From contig DASVQY010000002.1 of the NCBI GenBank assembly GCA_036388895.1, positions 252,971 through 316,970 of the forward strand: DNA of 64,000 nucleotides. The letters are read 5' to 3'. Positions 25,484-35,261 of the stretch are shown here, piece after piece. This DNA is from SXVE01 sp036388895. Lineage in GTDB: Bacteria > Acidobacteriota > Blastocatellia > Pyrinomonadales > Pyrinomonadaceae. Below the pieces are notes generated by a model that saw only the letters and a list, made by a program, of their open reading frames with translations, ran no database searches and had not been told where the DNA came from. The position numbers and the translations under genes are program-made. Every line of letters begins with the position of its first letter. The first letter of the stretch is position 1.

Positions 25484-26386
25484 ATGGCGGAGCGAAGTCA
25501 AAAAGAAGTATGGCGATTGACGCCTTGGCTGATGATTGCTCTTCTTTTGCTTAATTTTATTTTAATGGCGTTTGACGCGCGCGAAATAAACTCGGGTCAG
25601 CGAGTCATTCGCGTCTGGGCGCAGGTGATGGCGGATTTCGTTCAATCGCCGGTTACTACCGTAAGCTCTGCCGTTACTAACTATTTTCAGTCCATCGCCA
25701 GTTTGCGGACGGCTCAAACCGAAAACGACGTTCTCAAGCAGCGCATACAGGAACTTGAAGTCGAAATCAAGCAAACCGAAGAATTAACGGCGGAAAACGA
25801 ACGGCTCAAAAATCTTCTCAATCTCAAGGAACAAAGCAGATATAAAATTTTGCCCGCCAGAATCATCGGGCGCGACCCGTCTGTCTGGTTCGATTCTTCA
25901 ATTATAAATCGCGGCAGTCTGGACGGCGTAAAACTGAATATGCCGGTCGTGACCGATGGCGGCTTGGTCGGGCGCGTGACGGCTGTCAGTCCTCTAACGG
26001 CGCAGGTTGATTTGATTACCAGAGACAAATCCGGATTGGGCGCGGTGATCGGTGAAATCGGTAATTCTAATGCGCTCGGCGTCGTCAGCGGAACGAGCAA
26101 AAAAGAAATTCTCGAAATGCGCTACGTTCCGGGAAGCGTCGAAATAACGGTTGGCGAAGGAATCTACACAACCGGACAGGACGGAATTTATCCGGCAGGG
26201 CTCAAAGTCGGCGAAATTGTTGAGGTTCGTTCGGGATCGGCGACCGTTCCGCACCAGATTTTTATTCGTCCGAGCGCCGGACTTAATTCTATGCAGGAAG
26301 TCGGGGTTTTATTTTATGAGCCGCCGCCGCGTCCCGAATACGAGCAGAAATTGCCGAACGCGTTGAGCGAAGAAAAGAAAAAGTAG
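25484..26386 (+). CDS. mreC: Rod shape-determining protein MreC
   Basis: Membrane-anchored periplasmic scaffold of the elongasome. It has 300 residues. One transmembrane helix is at about 12-28. A coiled coil runs from about 70 to 115 (rich in Glu, Leu, Lys). The beta-domain then has ARIIGRDPSVWFDSSIINRG and DGIYPAGLKVGEI, both typical of MreC. The tail is Pro/Glu/Lys-rich. It is ten bases from mreD. Confidence 0.93.
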   Translation: MAERSQKEVWRLTPWLMIALLLLNFILMAFDAREINSGQRVIRVWAQVMADFVQSPVTTVSSAVTNYFQSIASLRTAQTENDVLKQRIQELEVEIKQTEELTAENERLKNLLNLKEQSRYKILPARIIGRDPSVWFDSSIINRGSLDGVKLNMPVVTDGGLVGRVTAVSPLTAQVDLITRDKSGLGAVIGEIGNSNALGVVSGTSKKEILEMRYVPGSVEITVGEGIYTTGQDGIYPAGLKVGEIVEVRSGSATVPHQIFIRPSAGLNSMQEVGVLFYEPPPRPEYEQKLPNALSEEKKK

Positions 26387-26396
26387 TTTTTCGTCA

Positions 26397-26942
26397 ATGG
26401 AACAAGTAAAAATCACAATTGCTCTGATTGTTGCCGTTTTATTACAGTGGACGCTGCGAAACGTCGCTGAACCATTGGCTTATATTGATTTCCCTCTGAT
26501 CATCATCGTTTACGCCGCTTTGCAGAGAAATGCCATCAGAGCACTCATTTTCGGAACGCTCGGCGGCATTGCCGTCGACGCTCTGAGCGGCGGTCTTTTA
26601 GGCACTAACGGTTTCTCTAAAACATTGATAGCATATGTGGTTTCGGAGCTGGCGCGGCGCGTCTACCTGGACAACCTTCTGCTCAGAATCCCCGTCATAG
26701 CAGGTGCTTGTTTTCTCGACGATCTGGTTTATTACGGAATGCACAGACTTTTAGGTCAGGAACCGGCGGCGCAGGTTGTCGAGATAATAGCTTACTCACT
26801 TATTTGGACGACGATTGTCGGAACGCTTGTTTATTTATTTTTGGACAGATTTGTTTTGGAAGCTCCGGTGCGGCGAAAACGCGAGATGTTTCCTTCGCGC
26901 CGGCAAACGCGGCGACGCAACCCGATTCGCTTAGGAAAGTAG
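26397..26942 (+). CDS. mreD: Rod shape-determining protein MreD
   Basis: A 181-residue membrane protein with about five or six hydrophobic segments and a strongly basic tail (RRKREMFPSRRQTRRRNP). LPLIIIVYAALQRNAIRALIFG-like sequence, with GTLGGIAVDALSGGLLGTNG, matches MreD. Its place between MreC and PBP2 makes the assignment safe although the sequence is variable in this family. Confidence 0.85.
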   Translation: MEQVKITIALIVAVLLQWTLRNVAEPLAYIDFPLIIIVYAALQRNAIRALIFGTLGGIAVDALSGGLLGTNGFSKTLIAYVVSELARRVYLDNLLLRIPVIAGACFLDDLVYYGMHRLLGQEPAAQVVEIIAYSLIWTTIVGTLVYLFLDRFVLEAPVRRKREMFPSRRQTRRRNPIRLGK

Positions 26943-27093
26943 AAAAGTTGGCAGATAGTACCAGATAGTTTGAAAAATTTGAAAAGATAAATTAATCGGC
27001 TCTTACAACTACTTGAAACTTTCTGTAACTACCTGGTACTTTCTGCAGCATCCTGTAACTGCCTGGAACTTCTGAAACTATTTGAAAACTTTT
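26943..27093. repeat. Degenerate tandem repeat between mreD and PBP2
   Basis: About 90 bases before the PBP2 ATG are made of units like AACTACTTGAAACTTTCTGT with a period near 12 (ACTACCTGGTACTTTCTG, AACTGCCTGGAACTTCTG). The first 40 bases after mreD carry partly complementary units (GCAGATAGTACCAGATAGT), so the spacer could fold on itself. No ribosome binding site is evident. Confidence 0.6.
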
Positions 27094-28983
27094 ATGAAGA
27101 TAAACGATTACACGCAAAATTTAAGTCTCAGAATCGGCACGATTCAAGTAATTGCTTTTGTTTTGCTGGCGATTCTCGGCGTCCGGCTTTATTATTTGCA
27201 AATCGTTAAAGGCGAGTATTACAGCGAGAAGGCGGAAAACCAGCGTATTCGTTTGATTCCGATTCCTGCGCCGCGCGGCGCTATTTTTGACCGAAACGGC
27301 AAGATTCTGGTTGACTCGCGTCCGACCTATAACGTCACGCTTTCCAATGAGCCGATTAAAAAAATCAATGTTAACGACCGGGTAGAAGATTACGCCGCCG
27401 GGTTAAATCTTGAACCGCAATTCGTTGTCGAGCGGCTTAATTTAATTAAAAAACAACCGGAATTCGAGACAATGGTTTTGAAAGAGAACGCGACTATTCA
27501 AGACATCAGTTGGGTAGAGTCGCATTATCTGGAATACCCGGAACTGCGGGTCGAACTTCAACCGCAGAGATTTTATCCGCACGGCACAATCCTGGCTCAC
27601 GTTTTAGGATACGTCGGAGAAATCAGTCCGAAGCAGCTTGAAAAACCGGAAATTATAGCCAAAGGTTTTCGACCCGGAGACATCGTCGGCAAAGGCGGAC
27701 TTGAACAATATTACGACGAGTTTTTGCGCGGAAAGCCCGGTTACCGAAAGGTCGTCGTTGATAGTCGCGGGCGTGTTCAGAACGAAATTGAAGTCGTGCC
27801 GCCGCAAGCCGGACAGGATTTGATTACGACGATTGATCTCGATTTGCAGCTTGCCGCCGAAGATAAACTGACGAATTCCACCACAAAGCGCGGAACTATT
27901 ATCGCCACTGATCCGAATAACGGAGAAGTTCTCGCAATGGCTTCGCAACCGTCGTACGATCCGAATATTTTTATTCAGGGAAGTTCGACTCCTGAAGGTC
28001 GAAAGCAGATTGCGGCATACTGGCAAGACGAATCGAGACCGCTTTACAATCGCGCGATACAAGGTCGTTACCCGCCGGGTTCGACCTGGAAAATTCCCGA
28101 ATCGCTCGGAGCCTTGCAGCAAGGCGTGATTACGCCGAAAGATTCGAATATGGTGTGCGGCGGAGGAATCACCATCGGCAGCAAATTCACCCGCTGTATG
28201 GGAAGTCACGGCTCGCCGCCGCTTTCCTACGCTATTACCAAATCTTGCGACGGATATTATTATCGTCTGGCTTTGAAAATGAAAATCGAAGGCTTAATCG
28301 AAATGATTGAGATGTTCGATTACGATAAGCGAACGGGCGTTGATTTGCCGAACGAAAAAATTACTCAAACGCCGAAGTCCTGGATGCCTTACATCTTGAA
28401 GACCGAAGGCAAATGGAGCGACATTCGCACTGTTTACGCGTCAATCGGACAGGATACGGTGGTCGCGACGCCGATTTCTATGCTCCGCGCCATTTCATCC
28501 ATCGGCGTCAAGGGAAGAATGTATGTTCCACATTTCTTGAAAGAATTCAAACCAATCGGCGCAATCGGCGAGCCGGGCACGAGCGGCTACGCGCCGGAAC
28601 GTCCGGGCTTTGGGTTTCAACATCCCGAACCGAAACTTATTCCGATGACACCCGAACAAGAAGAAATAATGGTGAAGGGAATGTGGGGCGTTGTTAACGG
28701 CGGGGGAACCGGAGCGGGAATCAGAATTCCGAATTTTGAAATCGCCGGAAAAACCGGCACGGCGCAGGTAACCGAACTCGGTAAAGATAAAGGAAAGCTG
28801 AAAGACCACGCTTGGTTCGTCAGTTGGGCGCCGGCTTTCAAACCTGAAATCGCCGTTATCGCCTTGATCGAAAACGTCGGTTTCGGCGGAAGCCACGCGG
28901 CACCGGCGGCAAAGGGCGTCTACGAAGCATACATGCAGAAAAAGGGCATTCCGCACGAAACGCAGGAAATAGCGAAAAGATAG
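27094..28983 (+). CDS. mrdA: Penicillin-binding protein 2, elongation transpeptidase
   Basis: Class B PBP that cross-links peptidoglycan during elongation, with RodA as partner. It has 629 residues from the ATG at 27094. One transmembrane helix is at about 15-35. The dimerisation domain contains RIRLIPIPAPRGAIFDRNG. In the transpeptidase domain the motifs are STWK (catalytic Ser), SCD in TKSCDGYYY (the SxN position is SxD, as usual in PBP2), and KTGTAQ. rodA follows after a repeat spacer. Confidence 0.95.
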   Translation: MKINDYTQNLSLRIGTIQVIAFVLLAILGVRLYYLQIVKGEYYSEKAENQRIRLIPIPAPRGAIFDRNGKILVDSRPTYNVTLSNEPIKKINVNDRVEDYAAGLNLEPQFVVERLNLIKKQPEFETMVLKENATIQDISWVESHYLEYPELRVELQPQRFYPHGTILAHVLGYVGEISPKQLEKPEIIAKGFRPGDIVGKGGLEQYYDEFLRGKPGYRKVVVDSRGRVQNEIEVVPPQAGQDLITTIDLDLQLAAEDKLTNSTTKRGTIIATDPNNGEVLAMASQPSYDPNIFIQGSSTPEGRKQIAAYWQDESRPLYNRAIQGRYPPGSTWKIPESLGALQQGVITPKDSNMVCGGGITIGSKFTRCMGSHGSPPLSYAITKSCDGYYYRLALKMKIEGLIEMIEMFDYDKRTGVDLPNEKITQTPKSWMPYILKTEGKWSDIRTVYASIGQDTVVATPISMLRAISSIGVKGRMYVPHFLKEFKPIGAIGEPGTSGYAPERPGFGFQHPEPKLIPMTPEQEEIMVKGMWGVVNGGGTGAGIRIPNFEIAGKTGTAQVTELGKDKGKLKDHAWFVSWAPAFKPEIAVIALIENVGFGGSHAAPAAKGVYEAYMQKKGIPHETQEIAKR

Positions 28984-29084
28984 TTCACAAAGTTCGTTGG
29001 GTTTATAGAGTTTGTAGAGTTAGAGGAAAATGCTTTTATTCAATGAACTCAACGAACTCAATGAACTCTATAAACTCCAAAATT
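28984..29084. repeat. Degenerate tandem repeat between PBP2 and rodA
   Basis: Units like GAACTCAATGAACTC and ATAAACTCC fill the spacer up to the rodA ATG, preceded by partly complementary units (TTTATAGAGTTTGTAGAGTT). The same unit family as at 25401-25476. The repeat keeps an open frame upstream of rodA that would encode NSTNSMNSINSK, but it is not likely to be translated. Confidence 0.7.
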
Positions 29085-30203
29085 ATGGTAGCAATTATTG
29101 AAAAACGCGACTTGAGGGATTTTGATTGGCTGACATCTCTGATCGCCGTCTCCATCGTTTGTTTCGGCATCTGGCAAATTTATAACGCGCAGCCCGAAAT
29201 GAATTACTGGTCGAAGCAAATCATCGGTTTGGGTATCGCTCTGGTCGCATTTCTTGTCGTCTCTTTTACTGATTACCGCCGCATTATTGATGCCGCGCCG
29301 GTTTTTTACATCGGCGGTTTGATTTTGCTGCTTTTAGTTTTGACGCCTTTGGGAGTTAAAGTTAACGGACAACAGGCGTGGTTGAAATTGCCGCTTATCG
29401 GGCAATTTCAACCGTCCGAGTTCGTCAAGATTCCGGTTGTATTAATGCTCGCCAAATATTTCGGCGCGCGACAATCGGGAACGCTTCGATTAAAAGAAAT
29501 TTTTGTCGGCGGCGCGATTTTAGCTCTTCCGGTCGGTTTGATTATGCTCGAACCGGATGCCGGGCAAGCGATGACGTATTTCCCGATTCTGGCTGTTATG
29601 CTGTTTCTGTCGGCGGTCAAAATCAGATACGTTATATTGACGATTATCGCCGGATTGGTAATGGTTCCGCTAGCCTTTTGGATCGGCGTTGAGACCGGCA
29701 AGATCAAACAGTATCAGATCGAGCGCGTAAACGTTATTTTAGACCCGGAAAGCGCCGATCCGCGCGGCTTCGGTTATCACACCGTTCAATCAATGATTAC
29801 GGTCGGGAAAGGCGGCTTGTCGGGTATAAAAGGCGATACGGAAACATCGCAAAGCGTTTTGAAATTTTTGCCCGAGCCGCACACCGATTTCATTTTCGCG
29901 GTAACTGCTGAAAATACCGGATTTATCGGGTGCGTGTCGCTTCTCTTGGCGTATGCGCTGCTGCTCTCCCGGCTAGTCGCAGGAGCGCGGCAAGCTGGCG
30001 ACCGTCCCGGAATGCTTGTTATAATGGCGATTACCGGAGAGCTCGCTTTTCAGATGTTTATTAATATCGGAATGGTTTTAGGGTTTTTGCCGGTTATCGG
30101 GGTTCCGCTGCCGCTGATGAGCGCGGGGCTTTCGGCAGTTTTAGCGACGTTTATCGCCATCGGATTTGTTATCAGCGTTAAACTGCGCCGGTTTGTTAAT
30201 TAA
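29085..30203 (+). CDS. rodA: RodA peptidoglycan polymerase (SEDS family)
   Basis: SEDS glycosyltransferase that polymerises lipid II during elongation. About 372 residues with roughly ten transmembrane segments. KLPLIGQFQPSEFVKIPVVL and the C-terminal FLPVIGVPLPLMSAGLSA are signatures, as is LKFLPEPHTDFIFAVTAEN. I start at ATG 29085, because the longer frame from 29043 is repeat sequence. Confidence 0.95.
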   Translation: MVAIIEKRDLRDFDWLTSLIAVSIVCFGIWQIYNAQPEMNYWSKQIIGLGIALVAFLVVSFTDYRRIIDAAPVFYIGGLILLLLVLTPLGVKVNGQQAWLKLPLIGQFQPSEFVKIPVVLMLAKYFGARQSGTLRLKEIFVGGAILALPVGLIMLEPDAGQAMTYFPILAVMLFLSAVKIRYVILTIIAGLVMVPLAFWIGVETGKIKQYQIERVNVILDPESADPRGFGYHTVQSMITVGKGGLSGIKGDTETSQSVLKFLPEPHTDFIFAVTAENTGFIGCVSLLLAYALLLSRLVAGARQAGDRPGMLVIMAITGELAFQMFINIGMVLGFLPVIGVPLPLMSAGLSAVLATFIAIGFVISVKLRRFVN

Positions 30204-30291
30204 AGTCGCGAGCCGAGCGAGTCATAAGAAAACTTCTTTGACTGACGACTCGCTGAACTCAACAGACTAATGACTAATTATAGAGGTATTT

Positions 30292-32910
30292 ATGGCTAGA
30301 GAATTAAGTAAAATCAGAACGAAAGAAGTCGAGTCGCTCGAACCAAGTAAGCGGGGTTTCTGGAAATACGTATGGCTTCCGGCGGCGCTTCTTCTGGCGC
30401 TTTCAGCGGGCGGGCTGACCGGCGTTCTCGCTTCTTATTACTTAAATAATTCGCGCTATTCGGTCGAAGTTTCGGCGCTCGCAACGTATCGTCCGCCGCA
30501 GGTGACGACGATTTACGCCGACGACGGCGAAACGATTTTGTCGGAATTCGCGCTCGAAAAACGTATTCCGATCAAAGAGCAGGATATACCGAAAAACGTC
30601 GAAAACGCTTTGCTGGCTATTGAAGATTACCGTTTTTACAATCATATCGGGATTGATCCGTACAGAATCGCCGGTGCCGTCGTTAAAAACGTGACAACGG
30701 GCAAAATGGAAGGCGCTTCAACGATAACACAGCAGCTCGCCAAAAACCTTTTCCTTTATCGCGATCAGACAATAACGCGCAAAGTTACGGAATGGATGGT
30801 TGCACTGCAAATCGAGAGGCTCTATACCAAGCGGCAAATCCTTGAAATGTATATGAATTACGTTTTTCTCGGAGCAGGTGCTTACGGGTTTGAAGCCGGT
30901 TCGAGGACGTATTTCGGAAAATCTCTCAAAGATTTAAATTTGGAAGAAGCGGCGCTGCTGGCGGCAATTCCGAAATCGCCGGAATATTCGCCGACGCGCA
31001 ATATGGAAAAGGCGAAAACCCGACGCGATATTGTGCTCGACCAAATGGCGAAATACGGCTACATTTCCGAAGCAGAAGCCGAAGCGGCGCAGGCAAAACC
31101 AATTAAACTTGCCGACACGGCTTATTATCAATCGCTGCCGAAATCAACCGCTTGGGATTATCCGGTCGAAGAAGTCCGCAAATACTTGGAAGAAAAATAT
31201 ACAACGCGTGTGGCGCAGGGCGGTTTGAAAGTTTACACGACCATCAACGTCGAAGCGCAGCAGATTGCGACGAAAGCCGTGCGCGAAAAATTGCGCGAAT
31301 ACGATAGAAATCGCAAATGGCGTTCTGAATATCAAAACATTCTCGTAGATGAAAATAACGAGCCTTTGACCGACGAAAAGGAAATCAGCCGCAAACTAAA
31401 CTCGTATAAACACGCCGACTGGTACGGCGATGAATACGACGAAGGCGAATTTATCAAGGGTTTGGTAACAAAAGTTAATCCTGCAACCGACGAAGCAGAA
31501 GTTCGATTCGGCAAGTATAAAGCGATTGTCACCGCCAAAAGTATGGGCAGAAGCGGCAAAAAACCGAGCGCTGAACTAAAAGTCGGATTTTTACCCGAAT
31601 TTGAAGTTAAAAAGGTTGATAACGAAAACCAGATGCTCGAAGTGCAGCTAAGCCAAGTGCCCGAAGTGCAAGCGGCAATGCTGACGCTTAACGCCAAAAA
31701 CGGTGAGATTATCTCGATGGTCGGCGGTTACGATTATCACACGAATAGGTTTAATAACGCGACGCAGGGACTTCGTCAAACCGGATCGTGTTACAAACCG
31801 TTTATTTACACGGCGGCAGTCGAATGGGGAATGACGCCTGAAATGACCGTCAGCGGCGCTCCTATAAAACGTGGCAACTGGATGCCGCATAATTACGACG
31901 GCTCGCTCAGCCACGGAAATGTACCGATGAAAACGGCTCTGGCTAAATCTTATAATCTGGCGGCTGTTCATTTGCTCGATCAAGTTGGCGTACAAACCGG
32001 CGCACAGATGGTTCGGCGTTTCGGAATTACCAATCCGATGTCGCCGAGTTTGCCGTCGGCGCTCGGCGCTAGCGAAGCCTCGCTGATCGAAATGGTTTCG
32101 GCTTATTCATCTTTTCCGAACAAAGGCGTTCGCGCGACGCCGCATTTGATTCGCAAAGTAGTCAGCCGCGACGGAACGATTCTGGAAGAAACAAAAACGA
32201 CGACATCAAAAGTCACCAGCGAATATGCCGCGTTGACGATGGTCGAGATGATGCGCGGCGTGACGAGCGCCGGCGGAACTGCTCCGAACGCGAGCGCTGC
32301 CGGACACGCTCTTGCCGGCAAAACCGGTACGGTAAACGATCAAACCGACGTTTGGTTTATCGGTTATACGCCGACTTATGTGACCGGCGTCTGGATGGGA
32401 AATCCTGAAAGGAAAGAATCGCTCGGTGCCGGAATGACAGGCGGGCGCGGCGCTCTGCCGTATTTTAACGCTTTTATGAATCCTTTTATGAAGGATAAAC
32501 CTAAAGAAAAGTTCCCTGAACCTCCGCCGATGCCGAGCGAGATCAAATCTCTCGTTGAACAGCGCAAACGCGAGGAAATGGAGAAACTTGAAAAAGCCGA
32601 ACAGGAAGGCAGAAAAATCGCTCTTACAACGGGCATAAAAATTACCAGAAGCGGAAGGACAAGTTCTGGATCGTCAACCGGCGGTGGTGATTTGCCGTCA
32701 ACTTCGACCGATACGAATGACATTCCGGCACCTGTAACGACGGACACGGAAACGCCAAAACCGAGTAGTCCGCCGAGCGGAAATGACTCGCCTGTAACCA
32801 AACCGGTCGCTCCGCCTCCGGCACCCGTTAAAAAACCGGAAAATCCGCCTGCTGAAAAAGATAAACCGGACGAGGGAACTAAGCGGAAAGGCAAAAAAGG
32901 CGACGGCTAA
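30292..32910 (+). CDS. Penicillin-binding protein 1A (bifunctional)
   Basis: Class A PBP with both glycosyltransferase and transpeptidase activity. It has 872 residues. The cytoplasmic N-terminus is followed by one transmembrane helix (about 30-50). The GT51 domain has EDYRFYNHIGIDP and GASTITQQLAKNLFL. The transpeptidase motifs are SCYK, SYN and KTGTVND. The last 100 residues are a Pro/Ser/Thr/Lys-rich low-complexity tail ending in a basic cluster, which may touch peptidoglycan or anionic polymers. It closes the cell-shape cluster; a terminator follows. Confidence 0.95.
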   Translation: MARELSKIRTKEVESLEPSKRGFWKYVWLPAALLLALSAGGLTGVLASYYLNNSRYSVEVSALATYRPPQVTTIYADDGETILSEFALEKRIPIKEQDIPKNVENALLAIEDYRFYNHIGIDPYRIAGAVVKNVTTGKMEGASTITQQLAKNLFLYRDQTITRKVTEWMVALQIERLYTKRQILEMYMNYVFLGAGAYGFEAGSRTYFGKSLKDLNLEEAALLAAIPKSPEYSPTRNMEKAKTRRDIVLDQMAKYGYISEAEAEAAQAKPIKLADTAYYQSLPKSTAWDYPVEEVRKYLEEKYTTRVAQGGLKVYTTINVEAQQIATKAVREKLREYDRNRKWRSEYQNILVDENNEPLTDEKEISRKLNSYKHADWYGDEYDEGEFIKGLVTKVNPATDEAEVRFGKYKAIVTAKSMGRSGKKPSAELKVGFLPEFEVKKVDNENQMLEVQLSQVPEVQAAMLTLNAKNGEIISMVGGYDYHTNRFNNATQGLRQTGSCYKPFIYTAAVEWGMTPEMTVSGAPIKRGNWMPHNYDGSLSHGNVPMKTALAKSYNLAAVHLLDQVGVQTGAQMVRRFGITNPMSPSLPSALGASEASLIEMVSAYSSFPNKGVRATPHLIRKVVSRDGTILEETKTTTSKVTSEYAALTMVEMMRGVTSAGGTAPNASAAGHALAGKTGTVNDQTDVWFIGYTPTYVTGVWMGNPERKESLGAGMTGGRGALPYFNAFMNPFMKDKPKEKFPEPPPMPSEIKSLVEQRKREEMEKLEKAEQEGRKIALTTGIKITRSGRTSSGSSTGGGDLPSTSTDTNDIPAPVTTDTETPKPSSPPSGNDSPVTKPVAPPPAPVKKPENPPAEKDKPDEGTKRKGKKGDG

Positions 32911-32935
32911 ATTTAAAATTTTAGGCGTATTTACG

Positions 32936-32970
32936 AAAACGGCAGATCACGTAGGATTTGCCGTTTTTTA
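32936..32970 (+). terminator. Terminator after PBP1A
   Basis: Nine-bp stem 32936-32944 with 32959-32967 (AAAACGGCA/TGCCGTTTT), then a T run. It ends the elongasome cluster. Confidence 0.85.
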
Positions 32971-33000
32971 ATTTCTCGTTTTGAAAATAATGATTTGAAT

Positions 33001-33456
33001 TTATTTTTGCAGAATTTCAGCGACGGTTTTTTGCCTGAAATCGAAAATATAATTTAATTCTTTGCGAACTAAAAAGTGAGCCAAATCGCCGAGCGGCTCA
33101 AGCGGCAAACGATATCGAACTTCGTCCTCGATCAAAGTTTTGTTCTTCTCGATTTCAGTGAAAGTATGACGGTGAATCCACTGGCGGTAAGGACTTTTTA
33201 AGGCTCGGTCAACGAATTCGTACGGCGGGTTCCAGACGGAGATTTCCGTTTTCCATTTTAGCGGAATGCCTCGAAGTTTCAATCGGTAATCAATTAAAGT
33301 TCCTTTACGAATATCAATCGGCTGCGCCGTGATAATTTGAAAGTTAAGTTCGGGCGGCGTAATTCGCTCAAGATTGACGGCGTCGGCAAAAAAGTCGAAA
33401 ACTTTTTCGCGCGGCAAATCTAAAGTCAATTTTCGCGTCAGTATATGCTCAGACAT
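33001..33456 (-). CDS. SRPBCC family protein (CDP-like)
   Basis: A 151-residue soluble protein of the START/Bet v 1 fold, the group labelled cell-division-inhibitor-like SRPBCC. REKVFDFFADAVNLERITPPELNF, then GTLIDYRLKLRGIPLKWKTEI, and LIEDEVRYRLPLEPLG are typical. It should bind a hydrophobic ligand in its cavity; the ligand is unknown. It stands apart from its neighbours. Confidence 0.85.
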   Translation of the reverse strand: MSEHILTRKLTLDLPREKVFDFFADAVNLERITPPELNFQIITAQPIDIRKGTLIDYRLKLRGIPLKWKTEISVWNPPYEFVDRALKSPYRQWIHRHTFTEIEKNKTLIEDEVRYRLPLEPLGDLAHFLVRKELNYIFDFRQKTVAEILQK

Positions 33457-33581
33457 ATAGTTAGATTTAGGGATCAGGAAATAGCAGTGAGGGATTAATT
33501 AGCAGGTTAAATGTTATTTCGAAATTCTAATCGTAATGTTTGATCCTTATAACCTAATTTTCGACCACTATTCCGTAATTT

Positions 33582-34124
33582 CTATTCTCCATTCTTCAAA
33601 TACTTCTTCGGAATCTGATTTTCCGGCGTTTCCGCTTGCCAATAAATTGTCACGACCCACCAGCGCTGCCCGTCGTTGAGAAGTTGGAAGCTGTTTACGC
33701 CGCGAAGAAAAGGTTTTTTGTCCGACAGACTGTGAAAGGCTTCGTAGGTTGAAAAAACGTGCGCGATGTTACCGAAAATTTCGATGCGGCGCGCTTTTTC
33801 TCTTTCGTAAAAACCTTCTTTCGCGAAAACCGTTTCGGTGCGTTTGATGTAATCTTCGGGCGTTAAAGCTCTTGCGCTGACAACTTTTGTGTTCGGATTT
33901 ACGCCGGTCGGAATCATCCGCGCGTCTTTGTGAAAAAGCGTGCGAAATCTGTCCCAATCTCGCTTTTGTCCGGCGTCGCCGGAAATTACGTCGTAAACGG
34001 CTTTCATAATCGCGTCAATAGACGAGACATCCGCCGGATTCGCTTCTTTGGTTTCAGTTGTTTGAGCCATTAAATTAACAGAAAAAATAAAAAGTAATGT
34101 GAGCAGTAATATTTTTTTCATCAT
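33582..34124 (-). CDS. Secreted NTF2/SnoaL-like protein
   Basis: A 180-residue protein with a signal peptide (about 1-21, ending NLMAQ). The mature part has the NTF2-like fold features: an N-terminal helix AIMKAVYDVISGDAG, DWDRFRTLFHKDARMIP, and a final strand RWWVVTIYWQAE. Proteins of this type are often annotated as SnoaL-like or nuclear transport factor 2 family. The substrate is unknown. Two adjacent ATG codons are possible starts. Confidence 0.75.
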   Translation of the reverse strand: MMKKILLLTLLFIFSVNLMAQTTETKEANPADVSSIDAIMKAVYDVISGDAGQKRDWDRFRTLFHKDARMIPTGVNPNTKVVSARALTPEDYIKRTETVFAKEGFYEREKARRIEIFGNIAHVFSTYEAFHSLSDKKPFLRGVNSFQLLNDGQRWWVVTIYWQAETPENQIPKKYLKNGE

Positions 34125-34201
34125 TGCTTATCAAAATCAAAAAAAATTGTTTCAGCCGTTCCGGTAAATAAAAATCTGTATTGCTTATAAAACTCCAAAT
34201 A

Positions 34202-35122
34202 CTAATCGTTTATATTATCAACTTTCGTTTCCAAAGCGTTTTGCACATTTTGCGGCAAATTTGAGAGAAGATTTAAGCCTGTATTTTGCTCAATATGGCG
34301 AACGGTCGTGCGGTACATTTGCCAATCGGCGTTTTTTATTCCTTTGATGTTCGGCATATCAACGGCGATGACTCGCGTATTTTCGTTGATTGCGGAAAGC
34401 GGCGTTCCTGCGGGAACAACGACGGCGACTTTCCAATCATTCGTCGGAATCGAAACTTTATTTTTTAATTTGCCTTTTTCTCCGTAAACGCCCGCGCAAA
34501 TGTAAACATCGCTGCCGCGCGTGACTAAAGTTCGCAGATAACCTTCGAGTTTCTGCCACGGTCCGCGATTTAAATCCGGCGTTTGCGGAGTCATATTCGT
34601 CATCAAAAAAGTCTCCGACATTCCTTCAATCGAGCCGCTTCGGTCGGCGCTCGGAGCCAAATGCCCGCGATCAAAACCGCTTCCCGTATAATCCGAAGGC
34701 GTCACTCGCGTCCAGCCTCTCGGCAATCGATCATCCGGGCGGAAAGGATCGGGTTCGGGACGCGGAAAATCGCCGAGTTCGGCGCGTGAAATGCGCCACG
34801 CCGCCCAATTCGGAATTCCTTTGTCGCGGTTGTAAGAAAGCGCGTAATAATTATTTACAAGCAAAAAATTATTCGGGTCCGACGCCGAAGCATTTGAAGG
34901 ATTTCCAAAAGCCAGATAAACCTGTGCGGCTTGTTCCGGCGAATTCGGCGCGGTCGTCGGAACCGGCGGCTGTTCGCGCCGCCCGTCCGGTCTCGTAACG
35001 GTTGTATTATTATTGCCGCGAAAATTATCAAGTCCTTTTTTTCCAACCCAAAAGCAAAAAACGATAATCAAAACGATGACTGCTAATGCAATTAAGCCGC
35101 CGATAAGAGCTTTGTTTTTCAT
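34202..35122 (-). CDS. DNA/RNA non-specific endonuclease (NUC1 type)
   Basis: A 306-residue nuclease anchored by an N-terminal transmembrane helix (about 6-28), with a Pro/Thr-rich linker, so it should work outside the cytoplasmic membrane. The active-site motif DRGHLAPSADR carries the catalytic His, and LMTNMTPQTPDLNRGPW provides the metal-binding Asn. YALSYNRDKGIPNWAAWR is also found in the family. A close relative is the C-terminal domain of the protein at 41128. It probably degrades extracellular nucleic acid. Confidence 0.92.
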   Translation of the reverse strand: MKNKALIGGLIALAVIVLIIVFCFWVGKKGLDNFRGNNNTTVTRPDGRREQPPVPTTAPNSPEQAAQVYLAFGNPSNASASDPNNFLLVNNYYALSYNRDKGIPNWAAWRISRAELGDFPRPEPDPFRPDDRLPRGWTRVTPSDYTGSGFDRGHLAPSADRSGSIEGMSETFLMTNMTPQTPDLNRGPWQKLEGYLRTLVTRGSDVYICAGVYGEKGKLKNKVSIPTNDWKVAVVVPAGTPLSAINENTRVIAVDMPNIKGIKNADWQMYRTTVRHIEQNTGLNLLSNLPQNVQNALETKVDNIND

Positions 35123-35261
35123 AAAGTTTCACACGCGGAAATTAATTTGGAGTTTAACACAGCGTAAAATTAATTAAAAACGAGTCTGTTTTTTAGGGCT
35201 GGCGCTATTGAAAAGCTGAAAATTCCGTGCCGGTTTTTTGTAATAAGCATCGTGAGTTAAA

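Noticed and set aside
26943..29084. CRISPR array in the repeat-rich spacers
   Set aside because: Units are 7-12 bases, degenerate and without unique spacers of constant length.
29043..29084. N-terminal extension of RodA encoded by the repeat (NSTNSMNSINSK)
   Set aside because: The extension is repeat sequence; the ATG at 29085 gives the normal RodA start.
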